A stretch of 64,000 nt of DNA from Cantharellus purpuraceus (Eukaryota > Basidiomycota > Agaricomycetes > Cantharellales > Hydnaceae), in assembly GCA_025174535.1 (NCBI GenBank), contig JALBUN010000004.1:620001-684000 (forward strand), read 5' to 3'. Made by a program: the position numbers and the translations under genes. Position 1 is the first letter of the stretch, and each line of letters starts with the position of its first letter. Positions 48,865 through 59,315 of this stretch are shown one piece after another. Below the pieces are notes generated by a model. That model saw only the letters and a program-made list of their open reading frames with translations. It searched no databases and was not told where the DNA came from.

Positions 48865-49554
48865 TACAAGGTCAGAGTGGCTAGAAAGAGAGTTATACAA
48901 TCATGTGGGTGCTATTGCATACTCCTGCAGTATTGGGGAGGCGCCCTCCGGGCGAGTGTGGTGACGCGGGGGCAATTCAGTTTTTTATTCGGTGTACCTT
49001 TGACCTCACCTCGTCTCACAACATCGCCGGTATCGACTGCAGTGCATTTTGCCCTCAATAACACGGTCCTAGCTTCCTTCGCCTGAGCACTTCAGTTGGA
49101 AAATATAATGGTATTGTCAGAGAATACCCAGTAGTGCTATACGTTCTAGATGTGTTTCCAGGACAAAGGCACGACGTCACAACAGTAGCGTGCCACTGTC
49201 GCTTGCGAGCGCCATAGATACTTCTTTGAACGCTATTAGGAGTTCCGGTGGACGCCAAGGCTGGTAATCGAACTCCTCGGGCAAACTTAAAGATACTTGC
49301 AGGGATAGGCGTCACTCTCAGTATCATGATTATCAGACGCCTTCAATTATACAAGCTATTCGACTTGATTTTGACGTCGGGGTAGCTAAAATGCACCTGT
49401 ATACGCATACCTACCTCCATCGCGCTATGGCACCTGTGACATGTCACAGATTCAGCGAGTCACGTGACTCAGAACAATCGACGCGCTGTGCCAGGGCGTG
49501 TCTTGCTCATCCAGGCCAAGCTTCGGCCTCTTCAGCAAAACCTCTCTAGTGTAA
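48865..49554. other. Divergent intergenic region
   Basis: Promoters of the carrier (minus) and the BIR-kinase gene (plus). Apart from the E-box palindrome at 49457-49470 I see no structure. Confidence 0.45.
49457..49470. promoter_or_regulatory. 14-bp perfect E-box palindrome GAGTCACGTGACTC
   Basis: Contains GTCACGTGAC, the site type bound by Cbf1/USF-like bHLH factors, 85 nt upstream of the BIR-kinase start. The same core occurs 30 nt upstream of ENP2. Confidence 0.55.
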
Positions 49555-51872
49555 ATGACAACAATACCCACCATGATGCAGTCTGAGTTGGCACGCCTTG
49601 CCTCATTCAAGAAGGCAAAGAAGTACTCGCGGAGGTCAAGCATTCAAGGCTCCAGAGAATGGCCCCACCCCACAGATGAGGACTTTGCTGCTACTCCTGA
49701 GACACTTGCAGAGGCAGGTTTTTACCATGATCCATATGCTTTATACCCTGTGAGTTTGGAACTTCAAAAGTCAATGAATTATGGCCCACATGTCATATCT
49801 TCCAGGACAATGTTACTTGTTTTCTTTGTAAAGAAGAATACGCCGAATGGGAGCATGATGACGATCCTCATGAGATCCACATTAAGATTTCCCCCAAGTG
49901 TCCTTGGGCCTTGGTGCGATGTGCATTGGAACTAGACAAAGATGATGACGGACAGTCAGTATTATCTCTGAAATCCTGCCCAAAATGACTCAGCAACATC
50001 CAGCTTCGAGTTTCGTACCAAAGGCCGAATTCCAACCTCCCGTGTACTTGAGAAGGCTCGAGTAGATTCATTTGGTAGCAAAGATGCCAAATGGTGGCCA
50101 CACGACTCAGCTTCACATGGTTGCACCGCTAAGAAGGTATACATTATACGTTCATGGCTCAATGTCATGTCATGTATTCCTACTCACTACATAAATCCTT
50201 AGATGGCAAAAGCAGGTTTTGTTTTCACACCAGAAAATACTCCTGGAGACGATACCGCTACCTGCATGTATTGCGATACAACGTTATCTGGTTGGGAAGT
50301 CAATGACGATCCTTTGTTGGTGTCCTCTTGTATATTCGGGATTAAAGCGCTGAAAAGGGACAGAGTTGAACATGCACGACGGCCTGCTGGTCAAGATTGT
50401 GCGTTTATTCTCGCCCTCAATGCGACGGCGAAGCCACCCCATAAGGCACGCGCTACGAAGGCACGCGTCCCTAAGGATGAGACGCCTCAGGAGAAAGACG
50501 GGGTACCATCCGACAGCGATTATGATGGTCAACGAGTTGCGAAGAAGAAATCGAAACCTAAGGCAAAGAGGAATGCTACACCTGTCAAAGCTAGAAAGAC
50601 TCCTCGTGCGGCTCTTCTAGCGCTTGATGTGAACGCTCCAGGACCCATACAAGTTTGTTATATTTTTCGCTGTTCGATTCGCCAATCAATCATCTTCATA
50701 GGGTGCTGTGATTATTAAACCAACCACTGGCCGACTACAAGAAGTATTCGAAAATTATCAGACCATCAAAAAACTCGGTTCTGGGACGTTTGGTGAAGTC
50801 TACCTCGGTGTTGATCTCGTCTCCAATCGACAAGTTGCAATCAAGCTGGAATCAGTGAAGGCACAGGTGCCAATGCTTAAACTGGAGAGTCAGATGTATG
50901 CCAAACTGCGAGGTTCAGCTGGTGTGCCTGTTATGAAGGTATGAGTGATACAATGCGCTGTTTGCTTTGGTCTTCACAGATTACAGTGGTTCGGGACTGT
51001 GCGCGACTGCAATGTTTTGGTCCTTCCCGTTCTCGGAAGAAGTCTCTCTAGCGTCCTCAATGCCTGCGGCGGTCGTTTCAGTCTACCTACGGTGCTTATG
51101 ATCGCTGATCAACTGGTAAATAAACAGACACATCGAGATTGTCTCTATACTTATTTGTATCGCTTGCACCATAGATCAATCGCGTACAATCCTTGCACGC
51201 CAACGGTATGATTCACCGGTCAGTCCAGATATAGATCCTGGGATCACTGGTGTTGACTGATATTGACACAGGGACTTGAAACCAGACAACTTTCTAATAG
51301 GCAGAGAACTCCGGGACAAGACAATCTATATTATAGACTTGGGGATGGCAAAGGTTTATCGGGATGAGCGTGGCCTTCATATTCCCTGGAGGGCAAACAA
51401 GGGCTTCTGGGGTAATCCTCGTTATGCCAGCCTCGGTGCCCACGAAGGATACGGCGAGTATTGGGGTGAATGAGTAGACTGCAGCTGACCATCATTTCAG
51501 AGCAAAGTCGCCGCAACGACATGGAAGCATTGGCCTATATCTTGATTGATTGCCTTCAAGGCGACCTTCCTTGGCCACCAGTCCAGGTGAGGCCCAATTT
51601 CTCCCGAAATGCGAGTCTGTCCTAAATACAACAAGCAGAAGGGCCCAGACGGGTATGATGACTACAAACCCATAGGGCGGGCGAAGCGGGACACCCCTAT
51701 CGAATTGCTTTGCGCTGGGATGCCTATTGAATTTGCAGCTTTCTTGAGGCATGCGAGGTCGCTCGCTTTCGAAGCCAAGCCAGATTACGAGGGTATGAGA
51801 TACATGTTCCAATCACTGGCATGGCGACTAGGCTATGGTCCAGACATGCAGTACGACTGGTTTGGCCGATGA
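49555..51872 (+). CDS. BIR-BIR-casein kinase 1 fusion protein
   Basis: Exons 49555-49749, 49806-49954, 50004-50136, 50203-50315, 50358-50652, 50702-50938, 50987-51115, 51175-51218, 51272-51453, 51501-51586 and 51639-51872, about 598 aa, phases closing. BIR1 has CFLCKEEYAEWEHDDDP then HIKISPKC, exactly C-x2-C-x16-H-x6-C. BIR2 (MAKAGFVFTPENTPGDD, CMYCDTTLSGWEVNDDP, EHARR...DC) becomes canonical only if a 42-nt in-frame intron (50316-50357) is removed. A basic linker follows. The 49-nt GTTTGT...CATAG intron then joins in phase to GRLQEVFENYQTIKKLGSGT and a full CK1 domain: FGEVYLG, VAIKLES, MIHRDLKPDN, IIDLGMAK (DLG for DFG), NPRYASLGAHEGYEQSRRND. The kinase part has no ATG of its own. BIR domains of this type belong to survivin/Bir1, the chromosomal passenger subunit. 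Intron 51454-51500 is GC-AG. Two separate genes remain possible but less likely. Confidence 0.78.
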
Positions 51873-52005
51873 GGTGTTTCAAGGGGTGTGGGTTTCGTTG
51901 ATATCTAGCAAGTGATCTATATGTTGATTAACTGGGTACATTTTGTCCCGATGTACATAAGCACCTATAGCAGGTCCGTTTCAGACTAGGAAGCTATTTG
52001 TTAAA

Positions 52006-52015
52006 GTCACGTGAC
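52006..52015. promoter_or_regulatory. E-box palindrome GTCACGTGAC
   Basis: It lies 30 nt before the ENP2 start and only ~135 nt after the BIR-kinase stop, so it sits in a very short promoter. It has the same core as at 49459-49468. Confidence 0.5.
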
Positions 52016-52044
52016 GTAAAAGAAAATTCCTCTAGAGGCACCAG

Positions 52045-54606
52045 ATGTCTGAACCCGTCAAGGTTTATACTGTCAACGGAAGTTCTAGCGGTTCGTCGTC
52101 GTCGCTTCCAGACTGGTTGATACGCAAACGGGCAGCCAAGGGGAAGGGCAAGCGAGCCATCCGAGAGCACGTCGAGGGAACCATTAACCTCATCCAGCAT
52201 TTCGAGTTCCCAGAAGCTAGTAATCGAATACGCACAACGCATGATGGCCACCATGTCATTGCTACAGGCGTGTACAAACCCCAGATGAGGGTGTGGGATT
52301 TAGACCAGCTATCCCTCAAATTTGAGAGACACTCTGATGCTGAAAATGTCGACTTTCTGGTGTGTTTCTTCCTCATATCACGTTCACAGCAGCTCGTTCA
52401 CTGATGACAGGGGGAATAGATACTATCGGATGACTGGACTAAAACTCTACATCTGCAGACTGACCGTACACTTGAGGTGCATACACAAGGAGGTTTTCTC
52501 TATCGCGCTCGCATACCACGTCATGGCCGTTCCCTGGCATATCATTTCCCGTCCTGCGATGTGCTTGTCGCATCAAGTGGTCATGAAGTGTACAGGCTCA
52601 ACCTCGATCAAGGGAGGTTTATGGTTCCGTTAGATTTGGGTAGCGGTGATGCAGAAGACGTAGAGGGTGTCAACGTCGCAAACGTTAATCCAGCGCACCA
52701 GCTATTTGCGTTTGGTCTTGAGGGGAACGGAACAGTTCAATTCTGGGATCCACGCTCGCGCTCTCGTGTAGGCACATTACATCTCCCAGCTTCTACCCTA
52801 ATGCCAAATGGAATGGGTGCTGCTGTTGATCTTTCTGTTACGGCAATAGCGTCGCGATCGGACGGCTTATCATACGCAGTTGGGACATCCACTGGGCACA
52901 CGCTTTTGTATGACATACGGTCACGACGTCCTTACGCGACCAAGGACCAAGGATACGGTTTGCCTATAAAGTGCGTAGAATGGGTGGAAGGTGGCTCCCG
53001 AGTCGCGGGAGATGGTCTAGTTATTAGTGCCGACAAGAAAGTCGTCAAAATATGGGACCGCAACTCGGTCAGTATTATGCGTAACTGTCTCCCTGTCATT
53101 CTTACACGTGTTGTAGGCCAATACCAACTTTACATCGGTGACGCCTTCTGCAGATATCAATCATCTTCATCACGTTCCTGCCTCTGGTCTCCTCATGCTC
53201 GCTAACGAAGGCATACAAATGACCGCATATTACATCCCACAGTTAGGACCTGCTCCAAGATGGTGTAGTTTCTTAGACAACATCACTGAAGAAATGGAAG
53301 ACCAGACTGGTCGTAGTGTATATGAGGATTTCAAGTTTGTGGAACGTAGCGAGCTCGCGAGGTATGTTGAAAGTCAATACAATCCCTGTATTCCTTGAGC
53401 TTACTAGTGCCACCATCTCAGCCTTGGACTCGATCACCTCGTCGGAACCCCTGCGCTTAAGCCTTACATGCATGGTTATTTCCTGTCTCTTAAACTTTAC
53501 GATGCTGCCAGAGTCATCGCCAATCCCTACGTTCACGAGGAACATCGTGAAAAGGCCATCAAGGCAAAAATTGACAAGCTGAGTGAAAGCCGAATTCGCA
53601 CGCGCAAGGATGCACCCAAGGTCAACAAAGCACTGGCTGAAAAGGTTAGACGCGACCAAGAACGGGAGCTCAAAAAAGCAGAGAGAAGAAAGAAACACAA
53701 GGGCAAAGATGTGGCCACTGGCGAGAACGGGGAAGATGATGCAGAACGAGAGAAGCCAAGTCTCCTCAATGATGGTCGATTCAAAGCCCTGTTTGAAGAT
53801 CCTGCATTCGAGGTCGACCCATCGAGTAGAGAATATATCTTATTGAATCCTTCCTCTGCAGACCTGGTGAGTAGTCTTTTCTTATTATCACTGACCAACA
53901 ACTTATGTACGCGCTTAGAAGAGGCGACGGACAGTGGTCGAAGAAGAGGAGGACGAGAGTGATAAAGCCTCGTCTGATGGTTTGGATGGTAGCAGCCACA
54001 GCGGTGAGGGTTCAGAATCAGGACAGAGTGAAGATAGCAGTGACGCTGGTGGTGAGTTCATCTTTCTCCAAGTAACTATATAGCACTGGTGTTTACACTG
54101 GCCTTCCAGACCTTGGTCAATTTGACCCCCGCGCGCGTCGGCGTCCTGACGCTTCCAGTTCCAGCCGTGAAGCTAGTGGCTTTTCACATCAACCCAATCG
54201 TCTTAAACAGGCGCGGCAACCCAATCTGGTGGCGATGCGCCCACAAACGGATGCCGGCCATTCTTCGAATGTTAATGTTGGCATGACCGCCAGCTTTGGA
54301 GATAGACGGAAACATGGACATTCAACAAACTCATCAAAGGTTCTTGCTGACAAAGACGAAGGCCATGGCGTCCTGGAGATGAGCTGGATGCCTGCAACAA
54401 GTTCAAAAGACGATGAACCTTCAGATGGTGAGACGCAAACTAGACCAAAATCAAAGGGTAAAAAGAAAGGTGTGGAAACTTTCGGAGCAGGGATGGAGAA
54501 AGGGATGGATTCCAACGACCAAATTAACGAAGCCAGTAGGACTGGTCGCTCGAAGAGAAGAAGTGGCGTACGGAGTGGAAGTCGTAATGCTTTTAGGAAT
54601 CTATAA
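52045..54606 (+). CDS. ENP2: Nucleolar ribosome-biogenesis factor Enp2 (NOL10)
   Basis: WD40 protein of the small-subunit processome required for early pre-18S rRNA cleavage. Six exons: 52045-52359, 52420-53067, 53117-53361, 53422-53866, 53919-54051 and 54110-54606, 760 aa. Family hallmarks in order: SLPDWLIRKR, LIQHFEFPEASNRIR, TGVYKPQMRVWDLDQLSLKF, ILSDDWTKTLHLQTDRTLE (after splicing), YHFPSCDVLVASSGHEVYRL, VGTSTGHTLLYDIRSRRPY and DKKVVKIWDRNS. Then come TEEMEDQTGRSVYEDFKFVE, LGLDHLVGTPALKPYMHGYF, the charged helical region ALAEKVRRDQERELKKAERR and DGRFKALFEDPAFEVDP. The C-terminus is acidic then Lys/Arg-rich, likely nucleolar targeting. Intron 53362-53421 uses acceptor CTCAG, not the upstream CTAG, because only that restores LGLDHLVG. 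Confidence 0.95.
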
Positions 54607-55229
54607 TCAGTCTTTAAAAGAGACGGCCGACTGCCGCGGCAGTTACCGAAGCTTTAAACCTGTGTATTGTGTATTGTAATAATACTACATGAAATATATC
54701 TTCATCCTCCCAGCCCTACTGCAAAGTTTGATTATCAATGTTGTCTTTGTGGAAGTTTGTCTAGCATGACAACATCTTGAAGGTTGAATATTCAATGAGA
54801 AACATGAGGGTCATGGTTTCAAAGCGGTAACAGGGCTGTTTGATAGCAATGGGAGGTAAACAAGCAAAGTGACATGACCATGAGCAAAGATGATAAAGGA
54901 ACATTGCTGGGACAGTAAAGGTATGATAGTTTGCAATGGCTCCATTGCCAGTATTGACTCCATTGTAAGCAAGCTGTTGCCAGTATTAGCATGATAGTGT
55001 ACACTGTCAGCGTTTACAGTAAAAGGATCAAAACCAGTGGAAGAGGTCTTATAAGACTGCATGGTAGACAAGACAAGAAGTGCAACAAGGAGAAAGTAGT
55101 TATCTACAGATAGTGATGTGTAATACACCAAATTTTACCATGACATAATGTCAAGCCTAATATCCCAGCGGGCGCTGAGCGGGGCCCTTTGGACTTATCC
55201 AGAGACTTATTGGAATCGACAACTAAACA
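54607..55229. other. Intergenic, nothing recognisable
   Basis: A 106-codon minus-strand frame (54811-55131) is rich in Leu, Ser and Thr, without a motif or splice context. Short imperfect repeats of CCATTG and GCCAGTATT occur at 54944-54990. I would not call a gene. Confidence 0.4.
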
Positions 55230-55723
55230 ATGCCTCCAACTGAATTCTCCATACGCTTGCAACATGGTAGGTAGCATTTCGGGAAACAAATCGCGGTGCT
55301 TACCGTCAATATATAGGAATAACAGGAGGCTTCGCGCCACCAACCCCGTCGGCAATCCACGTACTTACGCGATCCAAGGATCAGCCAACTGAATTCGTCG
55401 TGACGTCTGCAGAGAGGCCAGATGGAACACCACACCTTCTCGATGCTATGCCCAAGAAGATCCTTGTGGATCCCCATTCTGCCCTCATCGATGAGCTCTA
55501 TTCCATTCTCAAGGAGATTCCCACAGAGTCCCCGCCGGGAAGTCAGGACATTTATGGTCTCGACACGAGCATCGCGTGGGGAAGCGAAGATCTTGTGTGG
55601 TGCAATGGCGGTCCCTCCGGTTGTGGAGGTGGGATCAGCGAAATTCAAGCCTCGGAGGAGGATAAGAAGAAGTTCCAACGAGCAGTCGAGATCGTAAATG
55701 AGCTCCGTAAGAAAGAGTCATAG
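55230..55723 (+). CDS. Small conserved-looking orphan protein
   Basis: Two exons, 55230-55266 and 55317-55723, 147 aa. The 50-nt GTAGGT...ATATAG intron joins MPPTEFSIRLQH to GITGGFAPPTPSAIHVLTRS in phase. The body reads SKDQPTEFVVTSAERPDGTP, HLLDAMPKKILVDPHSALID, LYSILKEIPTE, GLDTSIAWGSEDLVWCNGGP and SGCGGGISEIQ, then an amphipathic helix EEDKKKFQRAVEIVNELRKK. The N-terminal GGFAPPTPS pattern and the length suggest a small soluble protein. I do not recognise the family. The gene converges on the urea transporter, with ~170 nt between stops. Confidence 0.7.
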
Positions 55724-55892
55724 ACCTAAGGGCATACCAGAAACACAATTCTGTAGCTGTGATCTGTACCACCTGATATCACTATACTATTAAGATGAGT
55801 TACTGTATCTCTCGCTCGCGTTGGTAACAATAGGGACATCAGCTATATTCGGGTCTTATCTATATATAAGAAGCGCAGGGTACGCCTCGCGT

Positions 55893-58800
55893 TCACACTT
55901 TCTCTGGTTCAACCTTACTACCTCGTTCTATCTTGCCTTCTTTCGATTGAAAGATTGTGAAGCAGCCGGCTACAACAGCGGCCATCTGAGCCCTGGACTC
56001 CCATATCGGAAGAAGGACACAGAATATGCCAGCGGACAACACCCAGATCTGTAATAATTGATGGTGAGTAGTAGCGTAGAAAAGGAAACACGTACAATCG
56101 AACAGGCGATCCAAAATCGGAAAAAGGTGTGAGAGAACACATAGTGCGAGAAGAACATCGGTAAAGGTATGATCTACATATGTATTGAGCACGTCATAGC
56201 ATGCGGACTCGCTAAATATACGTGCCACCATCACTGTTAGCGTGAGTATGAGGCTTGGCCATATTGCACGCCTGAAGACCCGTTGCAATTCTTCTTCTAC
56301 AGAACTATTCATGTGACCATGAACTGCAGGTACACTTGAAGGAGAACTAGGGGATGTGTCCTCTTCCGAGCCCTCTTTAGCATGTTGCTGCAGTTCATCC
56401 TCGTGTCGTAACCCAGGATCAACAGGGTCAATAACGCTAATTGCACGGGTCCCCACGAAATTGTAGTTGGCGGGAGCTATCACGGTGAATGGGCAAGCAA
56501 GTAAATCTTTCGAATGCGAGACTCACAGATCAGAGACACGCCAACTGTGACTATGCCGCTGAACAAAAGACTTGTAATGCCACTGCATACAGCGGAATAT
56601 GGCAGTGCCAGATTAGGTACGTTGATCACCCCTGAAATGACATGATAAGAATAATCATTAAATGTTCAAGTGTGGTCATACCGTAAATCTTCACACATCC
56701 GACCATCCAGGCAGCCATGCCCGTGACAAACCCTGTGAGCGTACCTGAAAACACGGCGGTTTTGCTTAGTTTGCTCCAAGTAATTGTAAGACCAATGGGT
56801 ATGACGGCTGGCGAAAGAACTACTCCTCTAGGCAACTATAAGGCTAAGTGAAAAGTAATGATAAGACAACCCACTGTACATAGAATAGCTGCATATATGA
56901 GACATGTCAGTGTTCACCAACCAGCCTCAGAAGTAGAAAGTTTGTTACCCAGCCTAAGTCAATGCTACCACGGTGAAGCTATGTGCCGGCTTCAGTCATC
57001 AAGAAGCATACGAATCAATGTCACTGACAATAACGGCCCATGCGCCCATCCAGACAGCCCATACTCCAATGAAATAGTGGGACACCTGAACAATCTCTTT
57101 GCCTGACGCGTTCTTACGCCAATAAGTACGATACAAACTAACACCGATACGCGTGTAAATCAAAAATGTGAGGGTATATACCAAAGCGGCCTACTCGTAA
57201 GAGCTGCATGGCCACTTGGTCGTCAACAAGAGCGCTTGAATGGAAAGAAGGGACATTACAAAATACTGGAAACAGCTATGAGCTCCGCGCTAGCGGCTGA
57301 AGTAACAGCCATGCTACAGCGGATAGTGAGAAGGGGGAATTGAGTATAGTCGAGACTTGAGGTGGAACGATAGATAATCCTACAAGACGACGAGGAGCAT
57401 TGCCACTGCCCCTCCCTTGCCCATCAAAGCAGCGGCAGCGGCTGGTGCAGCCAGGCCAGCACTAGTCTGATGAGTGGATCGATTGTCAACGCCAAGTATA
57501 AGAGAAATATGAAAAGAAGTACTTGTGACCCCGAGAGCGGTTCAGGATAGGTGGGGAATAGTGGCTAGACGTGGCGCAAAAATGAATTCACGAGCCTTTC
57601 AACAGACTATGGTGTGCGTACATTGCTAACCAAGGCACGGGCAGCTAAGCCAAGACAACTCGCAAATGCCCAAGGGACCGAAAACCACGAGATACCACCG
57701 AGCATCTATAGAACAATCAGTCCAAGATGAGTCGCTAGTGGATCAAAACCAAACTGACGTAGGCTCTTGTGGTGGACCTAGGTGCGCTGGCGATCGCCTA
57801 AGCTCGAGATTGTTAGAGATTGTAGAGTGCGCAATCGTTCTTACCCTTTGCCAATATCCTGGGAGAAATCGGCCTCAATATTTATGTGAAGACATACCAC
57901 GAAGACACACCTTGATCGCAGAATATGCCCGAAAATCCACTCAAAATAGTGGCGGCACCAAAGACGAGTCCCTGATTAGACTTCATCGTGAGATAACTCC
58001 CTCCTTGGTTACCCGGGACAGGGGTGACGTGTGCGGCCTCTACGAGGAGATCGTACATAGCGGAGGTGCTCCCTATGATATCGGAGGTACCGCTGGGGAG
58101 GGAATAAGCGTGAGCAGAATGCTAAGGTTGGAAAGTGTGTGTGTATACTGACAACGTTCGGAAGAGGAACAAGTATATAATGATAAATAGGATCAGGGTA
58201 TGTGACCAGTCGCAGATGAAAGTCGCACGAAGACCGCCAAACACAACGTCTGTAGACATGCATAATTAGTGGATCCATTCTTCCTCACCCTGTAGGACAA
58301 CCTACAAGTGGCTATGCCAATGGGGAGAAGGAAACATGCAGCGTCAATGTTCATTCCTGTAAGGGCGTTAACAGTTGCAGCACCCCCCACTTAGGGCCCA
58401 AGGGACACCTGTGAGTTACGGATAAATCAGGTGAAAGTCGCAACTCACACAGCAGAGAGCCGCAAACTAAAAGATTGCAAAGTGTGCCGTAAAATGTGAA
58501 CAGCAAATGGGCGGGGGTACCAAAGCGGACCTGAACGATCTTATTATACCAGCTCAGCTAGCTGATAGAATGATCTCGTCCGACTCGCTTACTTCAAGGA
58601 AGGTGTGAGCGCCATTAGCATTCATCTTGATCTTTGCAGCAACCATGCTGAACGGGTGGTAAGGAATGAAGAGAATCTGTGTAAAGGATAACGAAACAAA
58701 CGGACGTGAAGATAGCAAGCTGTATGGTTCCACCGACACCATACCACCTGTGCAATTCAAGTCAGCACCAAAATCAGTTGGTGAGATGGGAAATATATAC

Positions 58801-59315
58801 CAGGGACCGCTGACGCCTGATGCATCATAAGCCTGTGCTGATAGCATCACAATATCTTATTCTCACCAAAGGTATAGGCTGCCGTGCTTGATTGAAGTAA
58901 TGTGGCACTCCATGTCCATGCACTCACGCTTGAAACATGCGCATTGAGCATCACTCAGGAACATACGGCATGATCCTTACATCCCACAACAGATTAGGCC
59001 TGGTTTGACATTCCGCGAAGCACTCGTGAACTACATCGAGTAAGGCAATACATGAATGAATATTTTGGAAGAGTGCGGTGGATATGGCGGACGTGAAACG
59101 TGCCTCTTCTGATGACCTCAGGGACAGGCTAGTGAACTTGCTTTGCAAGAAGGTCAAGAGAAGCATGAGACCTGCGAAGAAGAATCCAACGCCAACGACG
59201 ACGCCATACCCCACACTTTGAGCTGATATGCAAGTCGCTGCTGTAGGTATATTTAGGCGAGAAAACAGGCAGGTAGCTCACAGAGCAAGGGCTTGAATAC
59301 ACCAGGAGATGACAT
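55893..59315 (-). CDS. DUR3: Urea/H+-type active transporter of the sodium:solute symporter family (Dur3)
   Basis: Plasma-membrane urea (and polyamine) importer. I assembled 26 exons, 680 aa, all phases closing: 59315-59282, 59240-59104, 59030-58981, 58928-58867, 58816-58801, 58747-58706, 58647-58593, 58530-58449, 58389-58306, 58249-58153, 58092-57911, 57858-57845, 57797-57759, 57705-57631, 57564-57523, 57466-57384, 57313-57260, 57203-57195, 57137-57029, 56978-56949, 56888-56875, 56827-56682, 56631-56527, 56476-56229, 56173-56096, 56048-55893. Landmarks: GYGVVVGVGFFFAGLMLLL, FTSASRNVKPGLICCG, VSAWTWSATLLQSSTAAYTF, IKMNANGAHTFLE, GGAATVNALTGMNIDAACFL, FGGLRATFICDWSHTLILF, GKGGAVAMLLVV, AVTSAASAELIAVSS, NASGKEIVQVSHYFIGVWAV, LPIWESRAQM. 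About 15 spans are expected. Intron 59103-59031 is GC-AG (GAG|GCACGT), and exon 18 is a 9-nt micro-exon needed to make SSIFSYDLYRTYW. The family is usually nitrogen-regulated; no GATA cluster was verified here. Confidence 0.93.

Noticed and set aside
50203..50718. Separate BIR gene ending at the stop reached by reading through the 50653 intron
   Set aside because: The read-through tail (VCYIFRCSIRQ...) has no survivin-like helix, the GTTTGT...ATAG intron is well formed and in phase, and the downstream kinase would otherwise have no start codon.
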